Shown: piece by piece, positions 1 to 8,409 of the stretch
Numbering within the stretch: the stretch's first letter is position 1
Layout of the letters: the number at the start of each line of letters is the position of its first letter
NCBI RefSeq assembly: GCF_008329905.1
Contig: NZ_CP032155.1
Coordinates: forward strand, 5,270,001 to 5,334,000
From: Mycobacterium sp. ELW1
GTDB lineage: Bacteria > Actinomycetota > Actinomycetes > Mycobacteriales > Mycobacteriaceae
DNA: 64,000 bases
Direction: 5' to 3'
Program-made: the position numbers and the translations under genes
The notes under the pieces: model-generated
Seen by the model: only the letters and a program-made list of their open reading frames with translations
Told to the model about the DNA's origin: nothing
Database searches by the model: none

Positions 1-1714
1 GCACCTGCGCGAGGATGCCGGCGAACAGGTGCGGCGCCAGGTTGGCCACCGCACCCATCAGCAGACCGCCGGCGCTGCCGCCGAGCGCCACCAGATTCCG
101 CGGCCGGGTCAGCCCGGTGTCGACCAGATGCTGTGCTACCGCGATGAAGTCGGTGAACGTGTTGCGCTTCTGCAGGAGCTTGCCGTTCTCGTACCACAGC
201 CGTCCCATCTCACCGCCACCACGAATGTGGGCGACCGCGAAGACCATCCCACGGTCGAGCAGCGAAAGCCGCGCCACCGAGAATCGCGGATCCTCCGAGG
301 ATTCGTAGGCACCGTATCCGTACAGCACTGTGGGAGCCGGGAATTCGATGCCCTCTTTGTGGACGATCGAGATCGGGACCCTGGTGCCGTCCTCGGCGAT
401 CGCCCAGTCGCGGCGCTCGACGTAGTCCTCGCTGCGGTAACCCCCCAGTACCGGCTGCTCGCGCAGCAGGGTGCGTTCACCGGTGGCGAGATCGAGATCG
501 TAGATGCGCAGCGGAGTGACGAACGAGGTGGTGCCCACCCGCAATTTGGCTGTCGACCAGTTGGGGTTGCCGGCCAGGCCCGCCGAGGCCAGCTCGGAGT
601 CGAAGGCGATCTCCTCGGGTGCGCCGTAGCCGTCGGTGCCGATGGGCCACAACTGAATCCGCGGTAACGCCTCCCGCCGGTAGCTGACCACCAGATGGTC
701 GGCGAAGGCGTCGACCCCGTCCAGGCGGACGTCGTCGCGCGCGGCGATCAGGGTGCGCTGGTCGGTGGGGTCGCTGACCGGGGCCTCCACCAGGGTGAAG
801 TTGACCGCACCGTCGTTGTGCAGGATCAGGAAGCGGTCCTCGCCGCCGATCACGGCGTGCTCCACCGAGTACTCGATGCCGTCGCGGCGCGGCAGCACCG
901 AGGTGAACTCCGCGTTCGGATCCGCGGCGTCACCCACCCACACCTGTGAGGTGATCGCCGAGCCGGCCGCGATGATCACGTACTTGTTGCTGCGGGTTCG
1001 GCCCATGCCGACCCAGAACCGTTCGTCCGGTTCGTGGAACACCTGCTCGTCGGGCTCGCCGGAGCCGAGCCGGTGCCGCCACACGGTGTCGGGCCGCCAC
1101 GCCTCGTCGACGGTGGTGTAGTACACCGTGGCATTGTCGGCCGCCCAGGTCACCCCGGACGAGATCCCGGCGATCTCGTCGGCATACAGCTCACCGGTGC
1201 GTAAGTCCTTGAACCGCAGCGTGTATCGCTCGTCACCGACGGTGTCGACCGAGTAGGCCAGCAAGTGACCGTCGAGGCTCACACTGCTGGCGCCGAGCGA
1301 GAAGAACTCGTGCCCGTCGGCTTCGGCGTTCTCGTCGAGCAGCACCTGCTCGCCGGGCACGGCGGTGTCCTCGTCGAACACCGGCGGATCCCAGTCGTCG
1401 GGACCGGCGACCGGGCAGCGGCAGTGCGCCCCGTACTGCTTGCCTTCGAAGCTGCGGCCGTAGTACCACCAGTCACCGCGGCGCGTCGGGATCGACATGT
1501 CGGTCTCTTTGGTCCGCGCCTTGATCTCGTCGAAGATCTTCTGCCGCAACGGTTCCAGATGAGCGGTGGCCTCGTCGGCGTAGGCGTTCTCCGCTTCGAG
1601 GTGGGCGATGACCTCAGGATCGGCCTTCTCGCGCAACCATTCGTAGGGGTCGACGAAGACGTCGTCGTGGAACACCCGCCGGGTGTCGACCCGCTTCGCG
1701 ATGGGTGGGTTCAT
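1..1714 (-). CDS. ptrB: Oligopeptidase B (S9A prolyl oligopeptidase family), 3' end cut by the window
   Basis: This is a cytoplasmic serine peptidase of the S9A family, which cuts peptides after basic residues. The visible 571 codons cover the whole N-terminal beta-propeller and the start of the alpha/beta-hydrolase domain. The catalytic-serine motif GGSAGG is read near positions 65-85, and the Asp and His of the triad lie beyond the left edge. The N-terminus has the typical DPYEWLR motif. The ATG start overlaps the purC stop (ATGA), so the two genes are translationally coupled. In M. tuberculosis the same place holds the split pair ptrBa/ptrBb, whereas here one uninterrupted frame is seen. 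The missing C-terminus cannot be assessed. Confidence 0.93.
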   Translation of the reverse strand, partial: MNPPIAKRVDTRRVFHDDVFVDPYEWLREKADPEVIAHLEAENAYADEATAHLEPLRQKIFDEIKARTKETDMSIPTRRGDWWYYGRSFEGKQYGAHCRCPVAGPDDWDPPVFDEDTAVPGEQVLLDENAEADGHEFFSLGASSVSLDGHLLAYSVDTVGDERYTLRFKDLRTGELYADEIAGISSGVTWAADNATVYYTTVDEAWRPDTVWRHRLGSGEPDEQVFHEPDERFWVGMGRTRSNKYVIIAAGSAITSQVWVGDAADPNAEFTSVLPRRDGIEYSVEHAVIGGEDRFLILHNDGAVNFTLVEAPVSDPTDQRTLIAARDDVRLDGVDAFADHLVVSYRREALPRIQLWPIGTDGYGAPEEIAFDSELASAGLAGNPNWSTAKLRVGTTSFVTPLRIYDLDLATGERTLLREQPVLGGYRSEDYVERRDWAIAEDGTRVPISIVHKEGIEFPAPTVLYGYGAYESSEDPRFSVARLSLLDRGMVFAVAHIRGGGEMGRLWYENGKLLQKRNTFTDFIAVAQHLVDTGLTRPRNLVALGGSAGGLLMGAVANLAPHLFAGILAQV

Positions 1715-2607
1715 GCGCCTGCTCCGATCCAGTCGTCGAACGACAGTCCCGAAATGCGTTCGTATGCCTCAATGTAACGCGCGCGGGTGGCCCGGACGAT
1801 CTCGTCCGGCAGAGGCGGTGGTGGCGCCGAACCATAGCGGTCCCAACCTGATTCGGGCCCGGTGAGCCAGTTGCGGACGAACTGCTTGTCGAAACTGGGC
1901 TGCACCACACCGGCCTGATAGCTGTCGGCCGGCCAATACCGCGACGAGTCAGGGGTGAAGACCTCGTCGGCCAGTACCACCCGGTCGTCGGCGTCCACAC
2001 CGAACTCGAATTTGGTGTCGGCGATGATGATGCCCTTCATCAGCGCGTGAGCGGCGGCCTGCTGGTAGATCTGCAGCGTGCGTTCGCGAAGCTGGTTGGC
2101 GCGCACCGGGCCAACCAGCTCGACGGCCCGGTCGAACGAGATGTTCTCGTCATGTTCGCCGAGTTCGGCCTTGGTCGCCGGGGTGAACAGCGGCTCGTCG
2201 AACCTGCTCGCCTCGACCAGGCCGGGCGGCAGCGCGATGCCGCACACCGTGCCGTCGCGCTGGTAATCCAGCAGGCCCGACCCGGTCAGGTAGCCGCGGG
2301 CAACGCATTCGATCGGCACCATCTCCAGCCGCCGCACCACCAGCGCACGACCCAGCACGTCGGCGGGGATCCGCGGGTCGTCGGGCGGACCCGCCAGATG
2401 GTTGGGCGCGTCAATGAAATCGAAGAAGAACACGCTCATCGCGGTGAGGATGCGACCCTTGTCGGGAATCAGGCTGTCCAGGATGTGGTCGTAGGCCGAG
2501 ATCCGGTCGCTGGCGACAAACAACAGGTGTTCGTCGTCGATGGAAAAGATCTCGCGGACCTTGCCGCTGGCCAGGTGCTGATAGTCGCTCAGAGCGGGGC
2601 GGGACAT
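1711..2607 (-). CDS. purC: Phosphoribosylaminoimidazole-succinocarboxamide synthase
   Basis: SAICAR synthetase (298 aa) joins CAIR and aspartate with ATP in de novo purine synthesis. The family N-terminus with the SGKVREIF glycine loop and the signature IADTKFEFG are both present, and the length is normal. The ATG at 2607 lies six bases after a TANNNT -10 element (TAGGCT), so the mRNA is probably leaderless. It is followed at once by ptrB with an ATGA overlap. purB and purD lie elsewhere in this window, but each sits in its own transcription unit. Confidence 0.97.
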   Translation of the reverse strand: MSRPALSDYQHLASGKVREIFSIDDEHLLFVASDRISAYDHILDSLIPDKGRILTAMSVFFFDFIDAPNHLAGPPDDPRIPADVLGRALVVRRLEMVPIECVARGYLTGSGLLDYQRDGTVCGIALPPGLVEASRFDEPLFTPATKAELGEHDENISFDRAVELVGPVRANQLRERTLQIYQQAAAHALMKGIIIADTKFEFGVDADDRVVLADEVFTPDSSRYWPADSYQAGVVQPSFDKQFVRNWLTGPESGWDRYGSAPPPPLPDEIVRATRARYIEAYERISGLSFDDWIGAGA

Positions 2608-2613
2608 CGCGTC

Positions 2614-2619
2614 AGCCTA
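2614..2619 (-). promoter_or_regulatory. -10 element for leaderless purC mRNA
   Basis: On the minus strand TAGGCT is followed by six bases and then the purC ATG. This is the spacing expected for mycobacterial leaderless transcription. There is no Shine-Dalgarno sequence. The transcription start itself is inferred. Confidence 0.5.
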
Positions 2620-2658
2620 TCGGCCGCTGACTTGGCGCGACTGTGCTGGGATCGAGCC

Positions 2659-3297
2659 ATGAGATCGCGGTTCCTGCCCTACGCCACCACCCCCGGCCGG
2701 CTGCTGGCGCAGTTGGTCAGCGACCTGCTGGTCGCCTCGTGGATCACCGTGTGGGTCGTGGTCGGCCTGGCGGTACACACCGCGGTCACGACGATCGCCG
2801 ATGTCGGCCGTCAGGTCAAAGACGGTGCCACCGGGATCTCGGACAATCTGCATTCCGCCGGTGACAGCGCGCACAAGATCCCGTTGGTCGGCGACACCGT
2901 CGCCAAGCCGCTGCGGGCCGCCAGCGAGGCCGCCCTCGACGTCGCGGGCGCGGGCCACAACCTGGACACCACGGCAAGTTGGCTGGCGGTGGTGCTGGCG
3001 TTCGCGGTGGCGGCACCGCCGATCCTGGCCGTCGGTATGCCGTGGTTGTTCCTGCGGATCCGCTTCTTCCGCCGCAAGTGGACGGTCATCGCGCTGGCCC
3101 GCACCCCTGCCGGCGAGCAGCTGCTGGCGCTGCGTGCCCTGGCCAACCGGCCGCTGCGCAAGCTCACCGAAGTGACGTTCGACCCGGTCGGCGCCTGGCG
3201 GCGCGAGGACCCGTATGCGATCCGCGGACTGGCCACTCTCGAACTGCGCTCGGCAGGTGTGGCCGCCCCGCGCTATTGGCGGAATCCGGCGCGCTGA
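2659..3297 (+). CDS. Conserved transmembrane protein, Rv0779c-like
   Basis: This 212-aa protein of unknown function has two clear hydrophobic segments, roughly residues 15-45 and 112-137. Between them is a hydrophilic loop of about 65 residues, probably outside the membrane, rich in helix-forming residues. A basic cytoplasmic tail starts at about residue 140. The ATG at 2659 was chosen because the upstream part of the open frame runs antisense to purC. It diverges from purC with a 51-bp gap. Gene order (purC, then this gene, then cyp126 further on) matches the Rv0780-Rv0779c-Rv0778 region, which is the main basis for the name. The last codons (NPAR-stop) lie inside a 29-bp sequence repeated after the next gene. 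Confidence 0.8.
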   Translation: MRSRFLPYATTPGRLLAQLVSDLLVASWITVWVVVGLAVHTAVTTIADVGRQVKDGATGISDNLHSAGDSAHKIPLVGDTVAKPLRAASEAALDVAGAGHNLDTTASWLAVVLAFAVAAPPILAVGMPWLFLRIRFFRRKWTVIALARTPAGEQLLALRALANRPLRKLTEVTFDPVGAWRREDPYAIRGLATLELRSAGVAAPRYWRNPAR

Positions 3298-3315
3298 CGA
3301 GCGCTGTGCGCACGT
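3287..3315 (+). repeat. Direct repeat, left copy, flanking the DUF559 gene
   Basis: These 29 bases are identical to 4223-4251. The copy starts inside the last codons of the preceding membrane-protein gene, includes its TGA stop and runs 18 bases past it. Similarity continues, less perfectly, for about 17 more bases in both copies. Confidence 0.9.
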
Positions 3316-3371
3316 GATCGCGCCAAATCTTTCGATGGAACCGGCGCGGCCCCGGCGGCGTCTGTTCAGTT

Positions 3372-4232
3372 GTGCTCGAAGACTTGCTCCGCCGACACGA
3401 CGGGGTCATCACCCTCGCGCAGGCCCAGCGCGCCGGTCTGAGCGAATTCGCCGTTCGCCGCCGCGTGCGCTCAGGTCAATGGCGCCGTTGCGCCCTGGGC
3501 GTGTACTTCGCCGACGATCGGCCTTTCACCCCTGCAGCCCGAATACGAGCCGCGGTATGGGGTCGCGGGCCTCGCGCCACTGCCAGCGGGCTTGCCGCCG
3601 CGTGGTGGCTGGGTCTCATCGCGACCGCCCCGGACACCGTCGAGATCACCGTGCCGCGCAACAGCCACGGTCGAGCTGCTCGTGGGACTCGCCTGCGCCG
3701 GTGTGATCTTGCCGAGGTCGACATCATCGAGCACCGATCGCTACGAGTGACCGCACCCGCGCTCACGGTCATCGAGGCGGCCGTATGCCCAGGCGGCGGG
3801 CCGGCCATCATGGACACCGCTCTCCAGCGTCGAGTCAGATTGATCGAACTCGAACGTGCCCATGCGCGCAATCTCGGTCGCCGCGGATCCACCGCCGTCC
3901 GGCGTCTGCTTGACACAGCCGCCGGTGGCGCGCGATCGGAAGCAGAACGGCTGATGATCCGGTTACTCCGGCAAGCCGAAATCACTGGCTGGAAGGCGAA
4001 CTTCGCGGTTGGCGGTTACGTCGTCGACATCGCTTTCCCACACCAGCGCGTCGCGATCGAGATCGACGGCTGGGCATTCCACAGCGACCAGGCCGCATTC
4101 CAGAACGACCGCATCCGACAGAATCGGCTCGCCCTGCAGGGCTGGCAGGTGCTCCGCTTCACCTGGCTGGATCTGACGCAACACCCGGATCGGGTACTGA
4201 ATCAGGTACGCGTGGCCATTTCGGCGCGCTGA
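3372..4232 (+). CDS. DUF559 nuclease-fold protein with AbiEi-like N-terminal winged helix
   Basis: The 286-aa protein has two recognisable parts. The N-terminal ~90 residues look like the winged-helix AbiEi antitoxin-type domain (pattern LLRRHDGVITLAQAQRAGLS). The C-terminal ~100 residues are DUF559, related to VSR and other PD-(D/E)XK endonucleases. A core D in VVDIAF, the pair E-I-D-G, a following H and the terminal GWQVLRFTW are all in place, so the nuclease-fold residues look intact. The start is GTG at 3372. Such genes occur in many scattered copies in mycobacteria, and the function is not established. The gene is bracketed by 29-bp direct repeats and interrupts an otherwise conserved order, which suggests it entered as a cassette. 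Confidence 0.75.
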   Translation: MLEDLLRRHDGVITLAQAQRAGLSEFAVRRRVRSGQWRRCALGVYFADDRPFTPAARIRAAVWGRGPRATASGLAAAWWLGLIATAPDTVEITVPRNSHGRAARGTRLRRCDLAEVDIIEHRSLRVTAPALTVIEAAVCPGGGPAIMDTALQRRVRLIELERAHARNLGRRGSTAVRRLLDTAAGGARSEAERLMIRLLRQAEITGWKANFAVGGYVVDIAFPHQRVAIEIDGWAFHSDQAAFQNDRIRQNRLALQGWQVLRFTWLDLTQHPDRVLNQVRVAISAR

Positions 4233-4251
4233 CGAGCGCTGTGCGCACGTA
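4223..4251 (+). repeat. Direct repeat, right copy, flanking the DUF559 gene
   Basis: Identical over 29 bases to 3287-3315, at an offset of 936 bp. As in the left copy, it covers the last codons (AR-stop) and the TGA of the preceding gene, here the DUF559 gene itself. Confidence 0.9.
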
Positions 4252-4292
4252 ACCGCACCAAAACCTTGACACTGCGGCCCGACGGTCGCAGA

Positions 4293-4318
4293 GTAATCAA
4301 TCAAACGATTGATTACTG
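4293..4318 (+). promoter_or_regulatory. Perfect inverted-repeat operator upstream of the Rieske operon
   Basis: AGTAATCAATC and its exact reverse complement are separated by AAAC, 18 bases before the Rieske oxygenase ATG. A TTGACA -35-like hexamer lies at 4267-4272, so a bound repressor would cover the -10 region. The form is typical of TetR-family operators. The TetR gene at the far end of this cluster (9152-9805) is the obvious candidate partner, but that is inference. Confidence 0.7.
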
Positions 4319-4336
4319 CCCTGGAGGGGTTCATCG

Positions 4337-5692
4337 ATGACGTCTACAGCCCTGCCCGGCGACTGGGTGGACCACGCGCCGGGACTCGACGATCTGGCGG
4401 GCAGCTTCACGTCTCAGGTCTCCACCGACCGCTACCGATCGCGGGAGTACGCCGAACGCGAGCGTGAGGCGATCTGGATGAAGACGTGGCAGATCGCCGG
4501 CCGGGTGGACGACCTTCCCAAAGTCGGCGACTGGATGGAATACACGATCTACGACCAGTCCTTCCTCATCGTGCGGGGCAAGGACGAGAAACTGCGCGGT
4601 TTCGTCAACGCCTGCCGGCATCGCGGAAATGCCATCTGCCAGGGCCGCACCGGCAACGCCAAGCGCGGCTTTCTGTGCCAATACCATCTCTGGTCTTACG
4701 ACCTCGACGGGCGGCTCAAGGGACTGCTGCGGGAACAGAACGCCGGCGGCATCGACAAGAGCGACAACTCGCTGATCACAGTTCCGGTGGACACCTTCGG
4801 CGGATTCATCTTCATCAACCCCGATCCCGGCGCCCAGCCGCTTGGGGAGTGGATCGGTGCGGAGGCGATGGCGACTCTGCAGCCGTATCACCTCGAACTG
4901 ATGTCGACGGTGATGAACGTCCGAGAAGCGCTGGACTGCAACTGGAAAGTCGTGATGGACGCCTTCAACGAGGGCTATCACGTCAACGGAGTCCACCCAC
5001 AACTGCTGGCAGTGCTCAACATCCAGCCCGAGACCACGCGCTACAAGTTCTTCGAGAACCACACCATCGCGATGGCCCCGTTCGACGTCGTGGGGGCCAC
5101 CCCCGAAAAACAGGTCGAGGGCACGCTGTCGCTGCCCGAGACCTTCCCAGGCACGGTCGCGGTGATCCCTCGATTCCAAGAACTCGTCAAGGAGTACACC
5201 GCGGACGACGGCTCCATCGACTTCCCCGACGGTGTCACGGCGCGCACGCTGCTGCAGAAGGCAACCCGCGCGCACCTCACCGAGATCGGCTTGGACGTCA
5301 GCGGCCTGACCGACGCCCAGATGAGCGACAACCACGGCTGGTTCCTCTTCCCCAACTTCATGATGACCATCAGGGCCGGCGAGTGCCACGTGATCCTGGC
5401 GAGGCCGCACCCCGATGGGGACCCCAACCGGTGCATCTGGCATGTCGCGAGCTACATGTATCTGCCACCGGAGATGGCGGCGGCGTTCACCGTTGACCTG
5501 ACCGAGGTCGACGAACCAGGCAGTCACAAGTATTTCGAAGCGCTGCAACAGGATTATGAGCAGATGCAGCGTCAGCAGGCAGGGCTGCGCAACGTCAGCC
5601 TCGATCACCTGATGCTGGTGAACGAGGAGATCGTCGTCGCAAAGTTTCACGACACCATGGATCGATGGATGGCAGGAAAGGCCGCACAGTGA
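4337..5692 (+). CDS. Rieske non-heme iron oxygenase, alpha subunit
   Basis: This 451-aa enzyme belongs to the family that inserts oxygen into aromatic or other unactivated substrates using electrons from a ferredoxin. The Rieske [2Fe-2S] ligands are C93, H95, C114 and H117 (CxH...CxxH). The mononuclear iron site is in FNEGYHVNGVH, with H215 and H220 as ligands. The residue that usually bridges the two metal centres (Asp) aligns with E212, as in the carnitine-oxygenase-like branch. A GGAGG ribosome site precedes the ATG. It is the first gene of an operon that also carries two NTF2-fold proteins and a ferredoxin. No reductase gene is present. The substrate is unknown. Confidence 0.9.
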   Translation: MTSTALPGDWVDHAPGLDDLAGSFTSQVSTDRYRSREYAEREREAIWMKTWQIAGRVDDLPKVGDWMEYTIYDQSFLIVRGKDEKLRGFVNACRHRGNAICQGRTGNAKRGFLCQYHLWSYDLDGRLKGLLREQNAGGIDKSDNSLITVPVDTFGGFIFINPDPGAQPLGEWIGAEAMATLQPYHLELMSTVMNVREALDCNWKVVMDAFNEGYHVNGVHPQLLAVLNIQPETTRYKFFENHTIAMAPFDVVGATPEKQVEGTLSLPETFPGTVAVIPRFQELVKEYTADDGSIDFPDGVTARTLLQKATRAHLTEIGLDVSGLTDAQMSDNHGWFLFPNFMMTIRAGECHVILARPHPDGDPNRCIWHVASYMYLPPEMAAAFTVDLTEVDEPGSHKYFEALQQDYEQMQRQQAGLRNVSLDHLMLVNEEIVVAKFHDTMDRWMAGKAAQ

Positions 5693-6216
5693 ATCTCGAA
5701 GAACGCATCTCGCTGCATACCCGGATGGCCCGGGCCTACGGTGACGCCTACCTGCGCCAGGGTGTGCAGGACGGCGAAAAGTTCGTCGACGTCTGGAAAT
5801 TCCACCCGGTCTGCATGTATGCCTCGCCGTACTTCACCGGCGACGAGGCGTTCAAGCTCAGCGAGTTCCCGGAGGAGTCCGCTCGCGCCTCGACCATGGA
5901 GGCCAAGGTCTACTCACTGCGGTTCCCGGACTGGAAGCCCGTCGATTTCAAGCACTGGCCGGCCGACAACGGCTTCGTCATGAAGACCCGCTGGCAGGGC
6001 ACCAACTCCGACACCGGTGCCGTAATGGGCTTCTACTCTTACAGTTTCATCGACACCGACGACAACGGTGACGTGGTGCGCTGGGAGACCCACGTCAACA
6101 GCGAGTACAGCGACTTCCTGGATGTCGCGATCGGCGTGCACGGGCCGTTCCACGGAACCCACGAATACACCGACGCCTTGGATCGCCGGCTGGCCGAGGA
6201 GGGATTGACCGTCTGA
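5689..6216 (+). CDS. NTF2/SnoaL-like protein 1 of the Rieske operon
   Basis: This 175-aa protein appears to have an NTF2-like fold, judged from its size, aromatic content and position (for example the stretch VMGFYSYSFIDTDDNGDVVRWE). The GTG start at 5689 overlaps the Rieske stop, which points to tight coupling. Beta subunits of Rieske oxygenases also have the NTF2 fold, so it could be a structural partner of the alpha subunit. It could equally be a separate isomerase, dehydratase or cyclase acting on the product. No catalytic residues can be assigned by eye. Confidence 0.65.
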   Translation: MNLEERISLHTRMARAYGDAYLRQGVQDGEKFVDVWKFHPVCMYASPYFTGDEAFKLSEFPEESARASTMEAKVYSLRFPDWKPVDFKHWPADNGFVMKTRWQGTNSDTGAVMGFYSYSFIDTDDNGDVVRWETHVNSEYSDFLDVAIGVHGPFHGTHEYTDALDRRLAEEGLTV

Positions 6217-6641
6217 TGACGTTGTCGCAGAGGGTGCTGGACTACAGCGCCCTGATGAAGCGTCTGGTCGACGAGGCCAAACAGCCGGGCTTCGGCACCG
6301 AGAGCTGGGCGCCGCTGGCCGAGCTCGTCGACACGCAAAACTTCGTGCGGGTCGGCAATTTCAAAGAGGTGATGAACTGGGACACCTACATCGCGTTCCT
6401 GACCAACTGGGCGACATCATCGGAGTGGGAGTCGGAATTCAAGCGGGTCACCGAGGCCGGCAGCGTGGTGTTCCTCGAACTCGAGGAGCGCAGCAGAATC
6501 GGCGACTTCAGCAACTCGGTCAACTCGGTGTCGGTCTACGAGTTCGACCAGAGCGAAAAGATCACCCGTATCGACGTATACCTCCAAATGTCGCTGCCCG
6601 ATCCCGATATGCTCGCGAGCTACGAAGGTGTCGAGATCTGA
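6216..6641 (+). CDS. NTF2/SnoaL-like protein 2 of the Rieske operon
   Basis: This 141-aa protein starts at an ATG that overlaps the previous TGA by one base (TGATG). Its acidic, aromatic-rich sequence and length fit the SnoaL/NTF2-like superfamily (segment SVYEFDQSEKITRIDVYLQM near the C-terminus). It is not an obvious duplicate of its neighbour. Two NTF2-fold proteins in tandem behind a Rieske alpha subunit suggest either one beta-type subunit plus one enzyme, or two enzymes of the pathway. The function is not established. Confidence 0.65.
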   Translation: MTLSQRVLDYSALMKRLVDEAKQPGFGTESWAPLAELVDTQNFVRVGNFKEVMNWDTYIAFLTNWATSSEWESEFKRVTEAGSVVFLELEERSRIGDFSNSVNSVSVYEFDQSEKITRIDVYLQMSLPDPDMLASYEGVEI

Positions 6642-6655
6642 CGGATAGGGAACCG

Positions 6656-6847
6656 ATGAAGGCTTCGGTGGATCCCGACCGCTGCGCCGGGCACGGCGAC
6701 TGCGTGTCGACGTGCCCGGACGTGTTCGCGTGGACCGCCGACGGCTACGCCGAGGTGGTGCTCGACGAGATACCGGACCAGTACCAGGATCTCGTCGCCA
6801 CGGCCGTGCAGGACTGCCCCGAACACGCGATCAGCGCGCAAGGCTAG
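6656..6847 (+). CDS. Small 3Fe-4S-type ferredoxin of the Rieske operon
   Basis: This 63-aa ferredoxin has the actinobacterial pattern C-x2-H-x2-C...CP. The sequence reads CAGHGDC, then C20-P, and a distal CPEHAI. The His takes the place of the cluster Cys found in 4Fe-4S forms. C20 is one Cys more than in the cyp51-linked ferredoxin at 40936, which has APDVF there. These proteins usually feed P450s. Here the nearest acceptor is the Rieske oxygenase, with the GMC enzyme downstream. The ATG at 6656 was chosen because translation upstream has no ferredoxin-like character. Confidence 0.88.
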   Translation: MKASVDPDRCAGHGDCVSTCPDVFAWTADGYAEVVLDEIPDQYQDLVATAVQDCPEHAISAQG

Positions 6848-8409
6848 TGGCCGCATTCGACTACATCGTCATCGGCGCAGGGTCGGCGGGCTGTGCCGTG
6901 GCCGCACGCGTGGCAGAAGGACATTCACGCGTCCTGCTGCTGGAGGCCGGCGGTTCGGATCGGCGCCTGACGGTGCGGGCGCCGCTGGCCTTCGCCGCGC
7001 AGATGGGTAGCGCGACCGACTGGGACTACCGCACGGCACCCGAACCGGCGTGCGACGGCCGGACCATCCCGCAACCCCGGGGTCGCGTGCTCGGCGGAAC
7101 CAGCTCGATGAACGCGATGGTGTGGATCCGCGGCACCCGACTCGACTACGACGGCTGGGACCTGCCCGGCTGGGGGTGGTCCGATGTCGAGCCGGTGTTC
7201 CGCCGTATCGAGTCGCACTATCTGGGCGGCCCGTCGCACGGCACCACCGGGCCGGTCCGAATCACCCGGCTGGCGGAGCCCGACGTGACCTCCGTCCGAT
7301 GGGTGGACGCCGCCCGAGCCGCCGGTGTCAGCGCCAACGAGGACATCGGCGGGCCTGATCTCGACGGGTCGTCGATTGCTCCGGTGACGATCTGGAAGGG
7401 GCAGCGCTGGAACACTGCTCGGGCGTATCTGCCTGCGGCGCGGCGTCGTTCGAACTTCAGTGTCGTGACGGGAGCCCTGGTGCACCGGGTGGTGATCCGT
7501 GACGGGCGCGCGGTGGCCGTGGAGTACGAACGCAAAGGACGCCGGCACATCGTCTCCGCCGCCCGCGAGATCGTCCTGTCGGCCGGCGCGTACGGAACGC
7601 CACAGCTGCTGCAGCTCTCCGGCATCGGCGCGGCCGACCACCTCAGCGCGGCGGGGATCACGCCGGTCGTCGAAAGCCCCCGGGTGGGAACCAACCTCAC
7701 CGATCACCCCGCGGCGGCGATGAGCTGGGACGTACACCCCGGCTTAGTCGGCCTGTCGGATGCTCAGAAGCCACAATGGTTGCTCCGCTGGTTGTTTCGC
7801 CGCACCGGAAAACTCACCAGCAATGCGATGGAGGCGATCGCGCAGGTCCGGTCCCACCCCGACCTGCCTGCCCCAGATTTCCAGCTGATCCACTCCCCCA
7901 GCTACGTCAACCTGATCGCGATGGAGCAAGAACTTCGCCGCGCCTCGTCGGTGCTGCAGTCCTACTGGACCCCGAAAAGCCGCGGCACCGTGATGGCGCA
8001 GTCCGCCGATCCTCATGTGCCGCCGGAGATTCGGCTCAACACATTGACCCACCCGGACGACGTGCAGGCGTTCATCCGTATCGTGCGACGCACCCGGGAG
8101 ATCGTCGGCACCGAGCCGTTCGCCTCGGTGATCACCACCGAACTGCACCCCGGCCCGTACACCGTCACCGACGCCCAGATCGAGGCGTGGCTGCGTAGTT
8201 CGATCGCCACCACCGGGCACCCCGCCTGCTCGGCCGCGATGGGCACCGACGCCGGCAGCGTACTGGACGAGAAGCTGAACGTGCGTGGCGTCACCGGCCT
8301 GCGCGTGGCCGACGCGTCGGTGTTTCCCCGTATCCCGCGGGCCAACACCAACGCGCCGGCGATCCTGGTCGGTGAGCGGTGCGCCGACTTCATCAAGGCG
8401 GACCGGTGA
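6847..8409 (+). CDS. GMC-family FAD-dependent oxidoreductase
   Basis: This 520-aa flavoenzyme is of the glucose-methanol-choline family and oxidises an alcohol. The dinucleotide-binding motif is GAGSAG near the N-terminus. The second FAD motif is GRVLGGTSSMNAMVWIRG. The C-terminal region has GHPACSAAMG, holding the active-site His, then RVADASVFPRIPRANTNAPAIL with the conserved Asn. The GTG start at 6847 shares a base with the ferredoxin stop. A longer in-frame start at 6712 would lie inside the ferredoxin gene and was rejected. In this operon it probably oxidises a hydroxyl made or exposed by the Rieske step. Confidence 0.9.
   Translation: MAAFDYIVIGAGSAGCAVAARVAEGHSRVLLLEAGGSDRRLTVRAPLAFAAQMGSATDWDYRTAPEPACDGRTIPQPRGRVLGGTSSMNAMVWIRGTRLDYDGWDLPGWGWSDVEPVFRRIESHYLGGPSHGTTGPVRITRLAEPDVTSVRWVDAARAAGVSANEDIGGPDLDGSSIAPVTIWKGQRWNTARAYLPAARRRSNFSVVTGALVHRVVIRDGRAVAVEYERKGRRHIVSAAREIVLSAGAYGTPQLLQLSGIGAADHLSAAGITPVVESPRVGTNLTDHPAAAMSWDVHPGLVGLSDAQKPQWLLRWLFRRTGKLTSNAMEAIAQVRSHPDLPAPDFQLIHSPSYVNLIAMEQELRRASSVLQSYWTPKSRGTVMAQSADPHVPPEIRLNTLTHPDDVQAFIRIVRRTREIVGTEPFASVITTELHPGPYTVTDAQIEAWLRSSIATTGHPACSAAMGTDAGSVLDEKLNVRGVTGLRVADASVFPRIPRANTNAPAILVGERCADFIKADR

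Noticed and set aside
4331..5650. A 439-codon minus-strand frame opposite the Rieske oxygenase gene
   Set aside because: The + strand protein has all Rieske and iron motifs. The opposite frame has none.
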